Of a DNA stretch of 64,000 nucleotides, positions 16,194 through 24,206 are shown piece after piece; position 1 is the stretch's first letter; each line of letters begins with the position of its first letter. Origin of the DNA: JACJYM01 sp965230495 (GTDB taxonomy: Bacteria > Bacteroidota > Bacteroidia > Chitinophagales > Saprospiraceae); assembly GCA_965230495.1 (NCBI GenBank), contig OZ246004.1, positions 372,001 through 436,000 of the forward strand, read 5' to 3'. Both the position numbers and the translations under genes were made by a program. Below the pieces are notes generated by a model. The model saw only the letters and a program-made list of their open reading frames with translations. It was not told the DNA's origin and did not search any database.

Positions 16194-17362
16194 ATTGTTA
16201 GTTCTTTTTTAGATTTTGAAATTATTGCTAATGCATCACTTATATCGTTAATTAGATCGTCAGCATTCTCTATTCCACAGGAAAGCCGGATCAGTGAATC
16301 TTGAATACCAGATGACAACCTTTTTTCTCGTGGGATGGAGGCGTGTGTCATTTTGGAAGGTTGACACAATAAACTTTTTACACCACCAAGACTTTCTGCT
16401 AATTGGAAATAACGAGTATTGGTTACGAATTTTTCCGCACTTTCAGAACTATCCTCTTTTAGACTGAATGAAACAATACCACCATAATATCCATTTTGTT
16501 GTTGAGTAGCAACTTGATGGTTTTTATGAGAAGGTAGACCAGGATAATGCACTTTATCTACTTTTTCATGATTTTCTAGAAATTGAGCAATTTTCAGAGC
16601 GGTATTACATTGTTTTTCAACACGGAGATGCAGGGTTTCGATTCCTCTTATAGTAAGGAAACAATCCCATGGGCCTAGCACACCCCCTGAAGCATTCTGA
16701 ATAAACTTAATCTTTTCCGAAAGAGCTTCGTCTTTTGTTACCACTAGACCTGCAAGGAGGTCAGAATGGCCACCAATATATTTGGTCGCACTGTGAATGA
16801 CAATATCCGCACCAAGCTGTAGAGGTTTTTGACAAACTGGGCTTGCAAACGTGTTATCAACCACCACCCAAGCATTGATGGATTTAGCAATTTTGGAGAT
16901 ATGCTCAATGTCGCTGACTTTAAGTGTAGGGTTAGTAGGTGATTCTATCCAAATTAACTTAGTATTTTTATTGACAAAATCAAGAATGTTATCAGCATCT
17001 GTAGTATCAACATAATGTATTTTTATACCTAGTTTTTTATAGATATGTGTAAATAATCGATACGCCCCTCCGTAGATATCATCTACCGCAATTATTTCAT
17101 CTCCAGCAGATAAAAGCTTTATAACTGCATCTATGGCGGCTAAACCGGAGGCAAATGCAAAAGCTGAATGTCCATTTTCTAATTTAGCCACTATATTCTC
17201 AAGAGCTTTCCTAGTAGGGTTTCCTGTACGGGCATAATCGTAGCCTTTGTTCTTACCAGGAGCTTCTTGAACAAATGTCGCTGTTTGATAAATAGGAACG
17301 GAAATAGAACCTGTTAATTCGTCCGTGGGAATGGAATGAATAATGTCTGTAATACTGCTCAT
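16190..17362 (-). CDS. PLP-dependent trans-sulfuration enzyme (cystathionine gamma-synthase/beta-lyase or O-acylhomoserine sulfhydrylase type)
   Basis: A 390-aa Cys/Met-metabolism PLP enzyme. Visible landmarks are YARTGNPTRKALE, the PLP-phosphate loop FASGLAAIDAV, VVDNTFASPV (Asp contacting the pyridine nitrogen), the Schiff-base lysine in HSATKYIGGHSD, and the C-terminal QLAESLGGVKSLLCQPS with RLSCGIENADDLI. The family members (MetB, MetC, MetZ) share these features and cannot be separated by eye. First gene of the met operon, directly downstream of the riboswitch and overlapping hom by 4 nt. The start ATG at 17362 is the only one compatible with the N-terminal alignment. Confidence 0.93.
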   Translation of the reverse strand: MSSITDIIHSIPTDELTGSISVPIYQTATFVQEAPGKNKGYDYARTGNPTRKALENIVAKLENGHSAFAFASGLAAIDAVIKLLSAGDEIIAVDDIYGGAYRLFTHIYKKLGIKIHYVDTTDADNILDFVNKNTKLIWIESPTNPTLKVSDIEHISKIAKSINAWVVVDNTFASPVCQKPLQLGADIVIHSATKYIGGHSDLLAGLVVTKDEALSEKIKFIQNASGGVLGPWDCFLTIRGIETLHLRVEKQCNTALKIAQFLENHEKVDKVHYPGLPSHKNHQVATQQQNGYYGGIVSFSLKEDSSESAEKFVTNTRYFQLAESLGGVKSLLCQPSKMTHASIPREKRLSSGIQDSLIRLSCGIENADDLINDISDALAIISKSKKELTI

Positions 17363-17425
17363 TTTTTAAGTTTTAATTGATTAATATTAAAAATCACTTA
17401 TCGTGAGCAGCTTCAGGAAGAACAC

Positions 17426-17459
17426 AAAAAAAGGCTCTCCTGATAAGCAGAAGAGCCTT
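17426..17459 (-). terminator. Intrinsic terminator of the SAM-I riboswitch expression platform
   Basis: On the minus strand an 8-bp stem (AAGGCTCT/AGAGCCTT) with a 13-nt loop is followed by a U-run (A-run at 17426-17432 on the + strand). It lies between the aptamer and the metB-like start, as expected for a transcription-terminating platform. The loop contains GCTTATC, which can pair with the 3' strand of aptamer helix P1. Confidence 0.85.
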
Positions 17460-17510
17460 ATATATCTTAAAATCTCATCGAATGAGAAAATAGTTATAGA
17501 CTGTTTCGCA

Positions 17511-17614
17511 CTTATCTTTCTCCATATTGGAGATGGAATTAGCACCATTCCACAAAAAAATGCAGCGGTTGCTAAAGCTTCATCGGGCCATTTCCCTCAG
17601 CTTTTCTTGATAAG
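17511..17614 (-). ncRNA. SAM-I (S-box) riboswitch
   Basis: The minus strand reads through the full S-box consensus: P1 5' strand CTTATCAAGA, then GAGGGA, the GGCCCGATGAAGC core, AGCAACC, GGTGCTAATTCC, and the P1 3' strand AAGATAAG. These blocks are the universally conserved SAM-binding and pseudoknot elements. It lies upstream of a trans-sulfuration gene and hom, with an intrinsic terminator in between, so high SAM should stop transcription of the operon. The 349-bp stretch 17363-17711 contains only this element, its terminator and the promoter. Confidence 0.96.
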
Positions 17615-17642
17615 ATAATCTTGTAAAGAACTTTTTCAGTTG

Positions 17643-17674
17643 CAAATGTATGTCAAAAAACTACAGACTTGCAA
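17643..17674 (-). promoter_or_regulatory. Candidate promoter of the SAM-I-controlled met operon
   Basis: On the minus strand a TTG at 17672-17674 and TACATTTG at 17643-17650 are separated by 21 nt, matching the Bacteroidota -33/-7 pattern (TTTG, TAnnTTTG). The predicted start falls about 20-25 nt before the riboswitch. Both boxes overlap the arms of a perfect 8-bp inverted repeat (17638-17645 and 17669-17676). Confidence 0.5.
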
Positions 17675-17711
17675 CTATTTCTTAAAATTATTTCAAACTA
17701 ATTTTAATTAG

Positions 17712-20700
17712 CTATAGTCCACATCCACACTTAGGCTGCATGAAACTATTGGTCTCATGGTAGAACGGATAGGCATTACCACTACCTTCCAATTCCCAAT
17801 AAAACTTTGACCTTTCTCGGGTCTCAATTCCAACTTCGTTCATAGTTTCAGTATCATATAACCTTCCATTTATCATGGTATATCTGACATGCTCCGTATT
17901 TTGGATATCTTCTAATGGGTTGGCATCTAGTACTATTAAGTCTGCTAGTTTGCCAACTTCCAATGTCCCTAATTCCTTTTCCATACCGATTAACTCGGCA
18001 CCGTTAATTGTGGCACATTTAAGAGCTTCATAATTACTCATACCACCCTGTTGAAGCATCCACAATTCCCAATGAGCTCCTAATCCTTGTAGTTGGCCAT
18101 GAGCACCTAGATTAACATTAACACCTGCGTCATTGAGCTTTTTCAAAGATTTTGAAGTTAGGATGTAACCATTTTCATATTCTTCCTGAGGAATCATGGT
18201 TCGATGTCTGGATCGACTATCAACCAATGCTCTTGGCGTATATCTTAGTAGTCTATCCTTTTTCCATACTTCAGTATTCTGATACCAATAATATTCACCA
18301 TTTACAGCACCATAATTCACAATGAGGGTAGGAGTATTACTGGTTTTAGAGTGTGCCCAGAATTGTACTACATCATCATAAAGAGGGGCTACGGGAATGT
18401 TATGTTCCACGCTGGTATGGCCATCAGCAATCATCGTCATATTGTGGTAGAAAAACGAACCGCCTTCGGGTACAACTCGTATACCTAATTGTCTTGCTCC
18501 TTCTATTACTTGTTGCCTTTGGTCTCTTCTGGGTTGATTATAAGATTTAACAGAGAATGCTCCAAAAGCCTGAGTTCTTCTAAGTGCCGACTTTGCGTCA
18601 TCAAGATTGTTAATTACAGCTTTAAAATCACCATCAGCACCATAAAGAATAGTGCCCGTCGAGAAGATTCTTGGGCCTACCATTTCTCCGGCTTTTACCA
18701 TTTCAGATTGAGCAAATGTGATTTCGGTTTTTACCGAAGGGTCATGGGTGGTAGTGACTCCGTAAGCTAGGTTAGCGTAGTATTCCCAATGCTTTTGTGG
18801 ACTTATTCCATCTCTGAAAGCCCCTAAATGAGCATGTACATCTATCAACCCTGGCATGATAGTTTTTCCTGAGACGTCGATCACTTTTGTATCCCCACCT
18901 AATCGCAATCCATCACTATTTCCTACATATTTAATCTTGTTATCTTCAATCAGAATAGTGCCATTTTTAATGATTTGTTCATTTTTCATGGTGATAATAT
19001 CTGCCCCTCTTAATGCAATTTTACCTTTTGGTTTATCCATTTTTACCTTTAGACTAATCTTTTGCCCAATGGTATCTATAGGAGGTAAGCTATCAAGCTC
19101 ATTGTTCAAAAATAAAAAGCGATTATCTAACCGATCCGTAAAGTATTCATTTCCTAAAGTCCAGTGTAATTTCTTACTATCTACTGACCAATGAAGATTG
19201 ATGCCAGCATCTCTTGCTACTTGGGCAACAGGAACTGCTTTGGTTTTAGCAGAAAGACCGAATGGTTTGCCAGTATCAGGCATAGCAGCTATATATACTT
19301 TGTGTAATTCAGTGAATGCTACCCATTTATTGTCAGGGCTAGGTACAAAGTTGGTCGTATAACTGGTATTGAATATTACCTCAGACTTTTTCTTTTCTAA
19401 GTTGTATTTTTTAAAAGATTTTTTAATGGAACCCATTGTAAATCCGCCCACTGTGTAGAAAATAAATTTATCATCTTTTGAGAATTGAGGACCTTCTCCC
19501 TCCGCAACAATAAACTCGATCTCAGAACCATCGGCATTCATCATATAAATACCTGAGTTGATATTATAAGAATATCCTTGATGGCCATTACCACTTTCTT
19601 TTCTGTACGTGATTTTATTTCCATCTTTAGAAAACTGTGGGGTTCTGTAAAGCCCGGGTTGGTCAGATATTTTTTTAACAATATTTGTCTTCAAATTATA
19701 GGTTCTCAACTCACCAAGATTTTCATCATTCCAACTTACATAAACTACTTTTTTACCATCAGGACTGAACGAAGGTTCTGCTTCAAAATCATTAGTTTGA
19801 GTAGTTAGTCTCTTTGGTTTTTTGCCATTTTTCGCTAAGTATATTTTACCAAGAGCTGAGAACAAAATGTCCTTTCCATCTGGAGATGTAGTAACATTTC
19901 GAAGTACTTTTAACTCAAATTCATCTTCAAAAGCTTTGTTTTCAAATTGTACTGTTTCCATCATTTTGTGCTTCGCCTCTACCTTAAAAGGGATTTCAGA
20001 AACATTTTTATTGGAGATATTTATTCTCTTAATTTTCCCTTTTGCCCAGATAACAATGTTTTTATCATCTGGTGTCCAACTAAATCCTGTATAAATTCCA
20101 AAAGTGGTCCAAGCTTCTTGCTGATCCTTACTCAAATCATCATAAATAGGGTAGTCCAGTCCGGTATCTAATTCTGTAATAAACAATACAGATTTTTCTC
20201 TAACTCTTCTGACGTATGCCAGTTTTTTACCGTCATGAGATATCTGAGGTCGACATGCTCCACCTGGACCTCCTAATATTTTTTTGGTTTCACCTTTCTC
20301 AAAATCATATCTATAGATGGCAAATATCTGATCATTGGGATCCTTATTGTATTGAAAATAGCCGCCTGGATAAATATCTTCACTATAATACATGTATCTT
20401 CCATCAGATGAAACACATGGCTCATTTACGTCTTGTTGATCATTTTTTCTTTTTGTAATCTGAATACCTTCACCTCCACTTATATGATACATCCACATTT
20501 CTCCGGCTCCCAGAGATCGAGTAGAAGTGAAGTGTTTTCTAGCTATTATGTAATCACCATTAGGCATCCAAACTGCATTGTTGAGAAGTCTAAAACTTTC
20601 TTTTGTAATCTGTTTTGCATTTTCTCCGTTGGCATCCATATACCAAATGTTATCTCCTCCTGCCACATCGCTGGTAAAAAGTATTTTCGTACCATCCGGA

Positions 20701-20978
20701 CTCCACCTAGGTTGTACTTCCCAAGCTAATCCACTTCTCAAGCAAGTAGCTTCTCCACCAGCGATTGGAATGGTGTAAATATCACCTAATAAATCAAAAG
20801 CAATTGTATTGCCATCCGGACTAATATCAAGATTCATCCAAGTCCCTTCATCGGTAGTTATTTCTACCTCTTTGAAATTACCCGGAGGATTATTTACGTC
20901 CCATTTTTTATCCTCTTGAGAATATATGCTTAAAGAGAATAGAACAATAGTCATATATGAGAATATATACTTCATCAA
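17712..20978 (-). CDS. Secreted PD40 (TolB-like) beta-propeller/amidohydrolase fusion protein
   Basis: This 1088-aa protein has a signal peptide (MMKYIFSYMTIVLFSLSIYSQ). Residues about 40-660 hold WD40-like PD40 repeats (ISPDGNTIAFD, PRWSPDGTKILF, PSFSPDGKKVVYVS). Residues about 690-1070 form a metal-dependent amidohydrolase of the imidazolonepropionase-like class: GADIITMKNEQIIKNGTILI, the metal-binding IMPGLIDVHAHLG, GVTTTHDPS, ADGHTSVEHNI, and the closing GTLEVGKLADLIVLDANP. This architecture recurs in Bacteroidota and Proteobacteria; the substrate is unknown, with cyclic amides or dipeptides possible. It ends in CGCGL without a T9SS tail. Predicted periplasmic. It is 70 nt downstream of plsC, possibly read from the same transcript. 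Confidence 0.9.
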   Translation of the reverse strand: MMKYIFSYMTIVLFSLSIYSQEDKKWDVNNPPGNFKEVEITTDEGTWMNLDISPDGNTIAFDLLGDIYTIPIAGGEATCLRSGLAWEVQPRWSPDGTKILFTSDVAGGDNIWYMDANGENAKQITKESFRLLNNAVWMPNGDYIIARKHFTSTRSLGAGEMWMYHISGGEGIQITKRKNDQQDVNEPCVSSDGRYMYYSEDIYPGGYFQYNKDPNDQIFAIYRYDFEKGETKKILGGPGGACRPQISHDGKKLAYVRRVREKSVLFITELDTGLDYPIYDDLSKDQQEAWTTFGIYTGFSWTPDDKNIVIWAKGKIKRINISNKNVSEIPFKVEAKHKMMETVQFENKAFEDEFELKVLRNVTTSPDGKDILFSALGKIYLAKNGKKPKRLTTQTNDFEAEPSFSPDGKKVVYVSWNDENLGELRTYNLKTNIVKKISDQPGLYRTPQFSKDGNKITYRKESGNGHQGYSYNINSGIYMMNADGSEIEFIVAEGEGPQFSKDDKFIFYTVGGFTMGSIKKSFKKYNLEKKKSEVIFNTSYTTNFVPSPDNKWVAFTELHKVYIAAMPDTGKPFGLSAKTKAVPVAQVARDAGINLHWSVDSKKLHWTLGNEYFTDRLDNRFLFLNNELDSLPPIDTIGQKISLKVKMDKPKGKIALRGADIITMKNEQIIKNGTILIEDNKIKYVGNSDGLRLGGDTKVIDVSGKTIMPGLIDVHAHLGAFRDGISPQKHWEYYANLAYGVTTTHDPSVKTEITFAQSEMVKAGEMVGPRIFSTGTILYGADGDFKAVINNLDDAKSALRRTQAFGAFSVKSYNQPRRDQRQQVIEGARQLGIRVVPEGGSFFYHNMTMIADGHTSVEHNIPVAPLYDDVVQFWAHSKTSNTPTLIVNYGAVNGEYYWYQNTEVWKKDRLLRYTPRALVDSRSRHRTMIPQEEYENGYILTSKSLKKLNDAGVNVNLGAHGQLQGLGAHWELWMLQQGGMSNYEALKCATINGAELIGMEKELGTLEVGKLADLIVLDANPLEDIQNTEHVRYTMINGRLYDTETMNEVGIETRERSKFYWELEGSGNAYPFYHETNSFMQPKCGCGL

Positions 20979-21048
20979 GTGTTATTTTGAAATTGTCAAT
21001 AAAAGAAACCCTAAGATAATGGACTTCCAAGAAACTCGGAAATAGGGG

Positions 21049-21807
21049 TTAAAAAACTCTGCTCCAATCTTTTTGCATGATGCTCAACTGCTGATTGATC
21101 TGCGTATGAGCGATATTTGCTAATTGAATACCATCTTCGTGTCTTATTGGGTCACCAAAGTGAAGTTTCACCTCGGTTCTCCATTTACTAAATTGTTTGA
21201 AATATTGGAGTATAAAGTTAGGTATGGTCCACATATCTTCAGGATGACTAAATTCGATAGTTACAGGTACCACGGGAAAATTGTTTTTAGCAGCTTCTAT
21301 AAAAGTACCTTTTTTAAATTCTAAGGTTCCTTTTTCTTTACCAACGGTTCCTTCGGGGTATACCAGTACATTATATCCGTTTTTAACTAAGCTGACCATT
21401 TTTTCTCTAGTGGTATTTCTTGAATCTTTGTTTTCTCGTTTTACATACACGATACCTGTAAGTTCAGCACCTTTGTTAATGATAGGATAGCTTGCAACCT
21501 CTGCTTTAGCGATGACAAAAGCATCTAAAAATCGACATAAGACAATGGGATCAGCGAAGGAGCGGTGATTAGAAACATAAAGAGCTGGGATATTAATGGG
21601 ATCACCCTTTTTCCGAATCTTAATATTGAGAACAGGTATGGCAATCCATCTTAACCAGTTTTTTCGTAGCATAAAAGCTCTTCTCTCATTATGCTTAATA
21701 ATAACTCTGCTTAAAGTATATAAAAGCAGAAAAATAAGAATAGACCCAAAAATTATAATCGCCCTTATAAAGGCAACTATGTAAAACAAAGGTTTTAGAA
21801 ACCTCAT
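21049..21807 (-). CDS. plsC: 1-acyl-sn-glycerol-3-phosphate acyltransferase (PlsC/LPLAT family)
   Basis: A 252-aa membrane acyltransferase. An N-terminal hydrophobic helix (residues about 8-32) precedes the catalytic HX4D motif NHRSFADP and the glycerophosphate-binding YPEGTVGKEKG; a third block is VVPVTIEF. It makes phosphatidic acid from lysophosphatidic acid at the inner membrane. Its ATG lies one base after the ferritin stop, so it is translated from the same message. Bacteroidota often carry several paralogs, including ornithine-lipid acyltransferases, so the exact acceptor is uncertain. Confidence 0.9.
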   Translation of the reverse strand: MRFLKPLFYIVAFIRAIIIFGSILIFLLLYTLSRVIIKHNERRAFMLRKNWLRWIAIPVLNIKIRKKGDPINIPALYVSNHRSFADPIVLCRFLDAFVIAKAEVASYPIINKGAELTGIVYVKRENKDSRNTTREKMVSLVKNGYNVLVYPEGTVGKEKGTLEFKKGTFIEAAKNNFPVVPVTIEFSHPEDMWTIPNFILQYFKQFSKWRTEVKLHFGDPIRHEDGIQLANIAHTQINQQLSIMQKDWSRVF

Positions 21808-21808
21808 A

Positions 21809-22321
21809 TTATTCGTTCTGTTCAGCTTCGGCTCTCATAATCATTATATCTCTGTCAAAGAGATATAGACCACTTCTATCATTACCGATCATCTCTAGTT
21901 TGTCATTTAGATCTCTAGCAGATTTTTCCTCTTCCATTTGTTCCGTAACGTACCATTGCAAGAAATTATGGGTAGCGAAATCTTTTTCTTGTAGAGCAAG
22001 ATTAACTATTTCATAAATACTATGGGTAACTTGAATTTCTGCTTCCAAAAAATGACTGAATAATTCTTGAACGCTGTTGAAAACATGTTTGGGTGCTTCC
22101 ATCGCAGGAATAGAAGCTTTTCCTCCTCTTTCATTAACGTATCTTACTAGTTTAAGCATATGTACTCTTTCTTCATCAGATTGAGCATAAAAAAATTCAG
22201 TAATTCCTTCCAGTCCTGGTTGGCATTCGGCCCAGCTGGCCATTGCTAAGTAGGACATACTGGATTGTGCTTCCAGCCTGATTTGGTTATTTAAAATGTT
22301 TTCCATTTCTTTTGATAACAT
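21809..22321 (-). CDS. ftnA: Non-heme ferritin
   Basis: This 170-aa four-helix protein stores iron as a 24-mer in the cytosol. Ferroxidase ligands are recognisable: E17 in IRLEAQSS, E50 and E51 with H54 in DEERVHM, the Glu in LEAEIQVT, and the QWYVTEQMEEE segment with Gln/Glu. Length and motifs match bacterial FtnA. It sits between lysS (43 nt upstream) and plsC (1 nt downstream), an unremarkable housekeeping set. No Fur-box-like site was recognised. Confidence 0.94.
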   Translation of the reverse strand: MLSKEMENILNNQIRLEAQSSMSYLAMASWAECQPGLEGITEFFYAQSDEERVHMLKLVRYVNERGGKASIPAMEAPKHVFNSVQELFSHFLEAEIQVTHSIYEIVNLALQEKDFATHNFLQWYVTEQMEEEKSARDLNDKLEMIGNDRSGLYLFDRDIMIMRAEAEQNE

Positions 22322-22364
22322 AGCAACTATTTAAGTATTATCTAATATCTGTTTTTTTATTACT

Positions 22365-24059
22365 TTATACCAAATGTACAAAAAGCCCTTCTTCCGATTT
22401 CTCTACCTTGACCAAATTATTTTTAGTTAGCTCTTTGATTGATTTATCCCACTTCTTATTAGAAAGTTCGCTAAGAGTCTTTAGTTCTGTAAGTTTCATT
22501 TTATCCGAGCCCTTCATTTTCTCTAAAACACCTTTTGCCTGATCAGAAATAGCGAGCAGTTTTCTTTCAGGTTTCATTTGTGGAAAAAATAAAACTTCTT
22601 GAATACTAGGATTATTTGTTAAAAACATAATCAATCTATCCATACCAATTCCCAATCCTGAGGTAGGAGGCATTCCATATTCGAGAGCTCTTAAAAAGTC
22701 GTGGTCGATAAACATTGCTTCGTCATCACCTTTTTCAGAAAGTTTCAATTGATCTTCAAATCTGTTTTTTTGATCAATGGGATCATTTAATTCTGAATAA
22801 GCATTGGCAATTTCTTTACCACAAACCATGAGTTCGAACCTCTCAGTTAGCTCAGGATTATCCCTATGTTTTTTTGTTAAAGGAGACATTTCAATGGGAT
22901 AATCAATGATAAAAGTAGGCTGAATAAAGTTGCCTTCACATTTTTCGCCAAAAATTTCGTCTATGAGTTTCCCTTTACCCATTGTTTCATTTACTTCGAT
23001 TCCCATATCCTTAGCTGCTTCACGCAGTTCATTCTCGTTTTTTCCTGAGATATCAAAGCCTGTAAATTTTTTAATAGCTTCTGTCATGGAAATTCTGGGA
23101 TAAGGAGCTTTGAAATCTATTTTGTGTTCACCAAATTGAGCTTCTGTAGTTCCATTAACCTCTTGAGCTATATGTTCTATTAGTTTTTCAGTGAAACTCA
23201 TCATCCAATTGTAATCTTTGTAAGCCACATAGATTTCCATCGCAGTGAATTCAGGATTATGGGTTCTGTCCATACCTTCATTCCTAAAGTTCTTAGAAAA
23301 CTCGTATACTCCATCAAAACCGCCTACTATCAATCTTTTAAGATATAACTCATTTGCTATTCGCATGTAAAGTGGTATATCTAATGTATTGTGATGAGTG
23401 ACAAAGGGACGTGCTGCTGCACCACCGGGAATTGGTTGAAGTATAGGGGTTTCCACTTCCATAAAACCAAATCCATTGAAGAAGTTTCGCATTGCATTAA
23501 ACATCTTTGTTCTTTTTACGAATACTTCTTTGACTTGTGGATTAACTACCAAATCTGCATATCGTTGTCTATATCTTTGTTCAGGATCTGTAAATCCATC
23601 ATGTACTTTACCATCCGCATCGGTTTTAGGTAATGGAAGTGGTTTTAAAGATTTGGAGAGGATAGTAAAATCTAAAACTTTTATTGTTTTTTCTCCTACC
23701 TGAGTAAGAAATGTTTCACCTTCAATACCAATAAAGTCACCAATGTCAACTAATTTTTTGAACAAATCATTGTATTTGAATTTATCCTCTTTCGGACAGA
23801 TTACATCTCTGTTGAAATAGATTTGAATCCTCCCCATGCTATCTTGTAATTCAGCAAATGAAGCAGAACCTTGTATCCTTCGACTCATTAATCTTCCCGC
23901 TAGAATTACTTTTTTACCTTCTTCAAATTTTTCCTTAATATCTGATGAGTAATGAGTGAATTTGTATTCTTCAGCAGGATAAGGATTAATTCCTGCCGAT
24001 ACTATTCTGTCGAGTTTTTCTCTTCTGACTAATTCTTGTTCCGAAAGTTGAATTTGCAT
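22365..24059 (-). CDS. lysS: Lysyl-tRNA synthetase, class II, with C-terminal extension
   Basis: This 564-aa enzyme charges tRNA-Lys. The N-terminal OB-fold anticodon domain (about 50-150) is followed by class II motif 2 (FRNEGMDRTHNPEFT) and motif 3 (GLGIGMDRLIMFLTN). The first KTDADGKVHDGFTDPEQRYRQR stretch bridges the two domains. Beyond the catalytic core (ends near 505) there is an extra segment of about 60 residues (KMKLTELKTLSELSNKKW...), winged-helix-like in pattern, that E. coli LysRS lacks. On the minus strand TAATTTTG (24085-24092) is an exact match to the -7 consensus before the start. Confidence 0.96.
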   Translation of the reverse strand: MQIQLSEQELVRREKLDRIVSAGINPYPAEEYKFTHYSSDIKEKFEEGKKVILAGRLMSRRIQGSASFAELQDSMGRIQIYFNRDVICPKEDKFKYNDLFKKLVDIGDFIGIEGETFLTQVGEKTIKVLDFTILSKSLKPLPLPKTDADGKVHDGFTDPEQRYRQRYADLVVNPQVKEVFVKRTKMFNAMRNFFNGFGFMEVETPILQPIPGGAAARPFVTHHNTLDIPLYMRIANELYLKRLIVGGFDGVYEFSKNFRNEGMDRTHNPEFTAMEIYVAYKDYNWMMSFTEKLIEHIAQEVNGTTEAQFGEHKIDFKAPYPRISMTEAIKKFTGFDISGKNENELREAAKDMGIEVNETMGKGKLIDEIFGEKCEGNFIQPTFIIDYPIEMSPLTKKHRDNPELTERFELMVCGKEIANAYSELNDPIDQKNRFEDQLKLSEKGDDEAMFIDHDFLRALEYGMPPTSGLGIGMDRLIMFLTNNPSIQEVLFFPQMKPERKLLAISDQAKGVLEKMKGSDKMKLTELKTLSELSNKKWDKSIKELTKNNLVKVEKSEEGLFVHLV

Positions 24060-24206
24060 GGAAAAAATTTATATTTTTAGCAAGCAAAATTAAGGCTTTA
24101 AAATGATAACCTCATGATTTAATGTGTGGTTAATATTCAAAAGTTTTATTTTGCAGTTAATTGCAATCGACTCCCCGAAAAACATAATAGAACTCAAAAA
24201 AAGGGT

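Noticed and set aside
22800..22860. tRNA T-loop-like GTTCGAACC
   Set aside because: It lies in the lysS coding region, with no cloverleaf around it.
24126..24206. GTG start adding 27 residues to the adhesin
   Set aside because: It puts polar residues ahead of a clear signal peptide; the ATG at 24207 is better.
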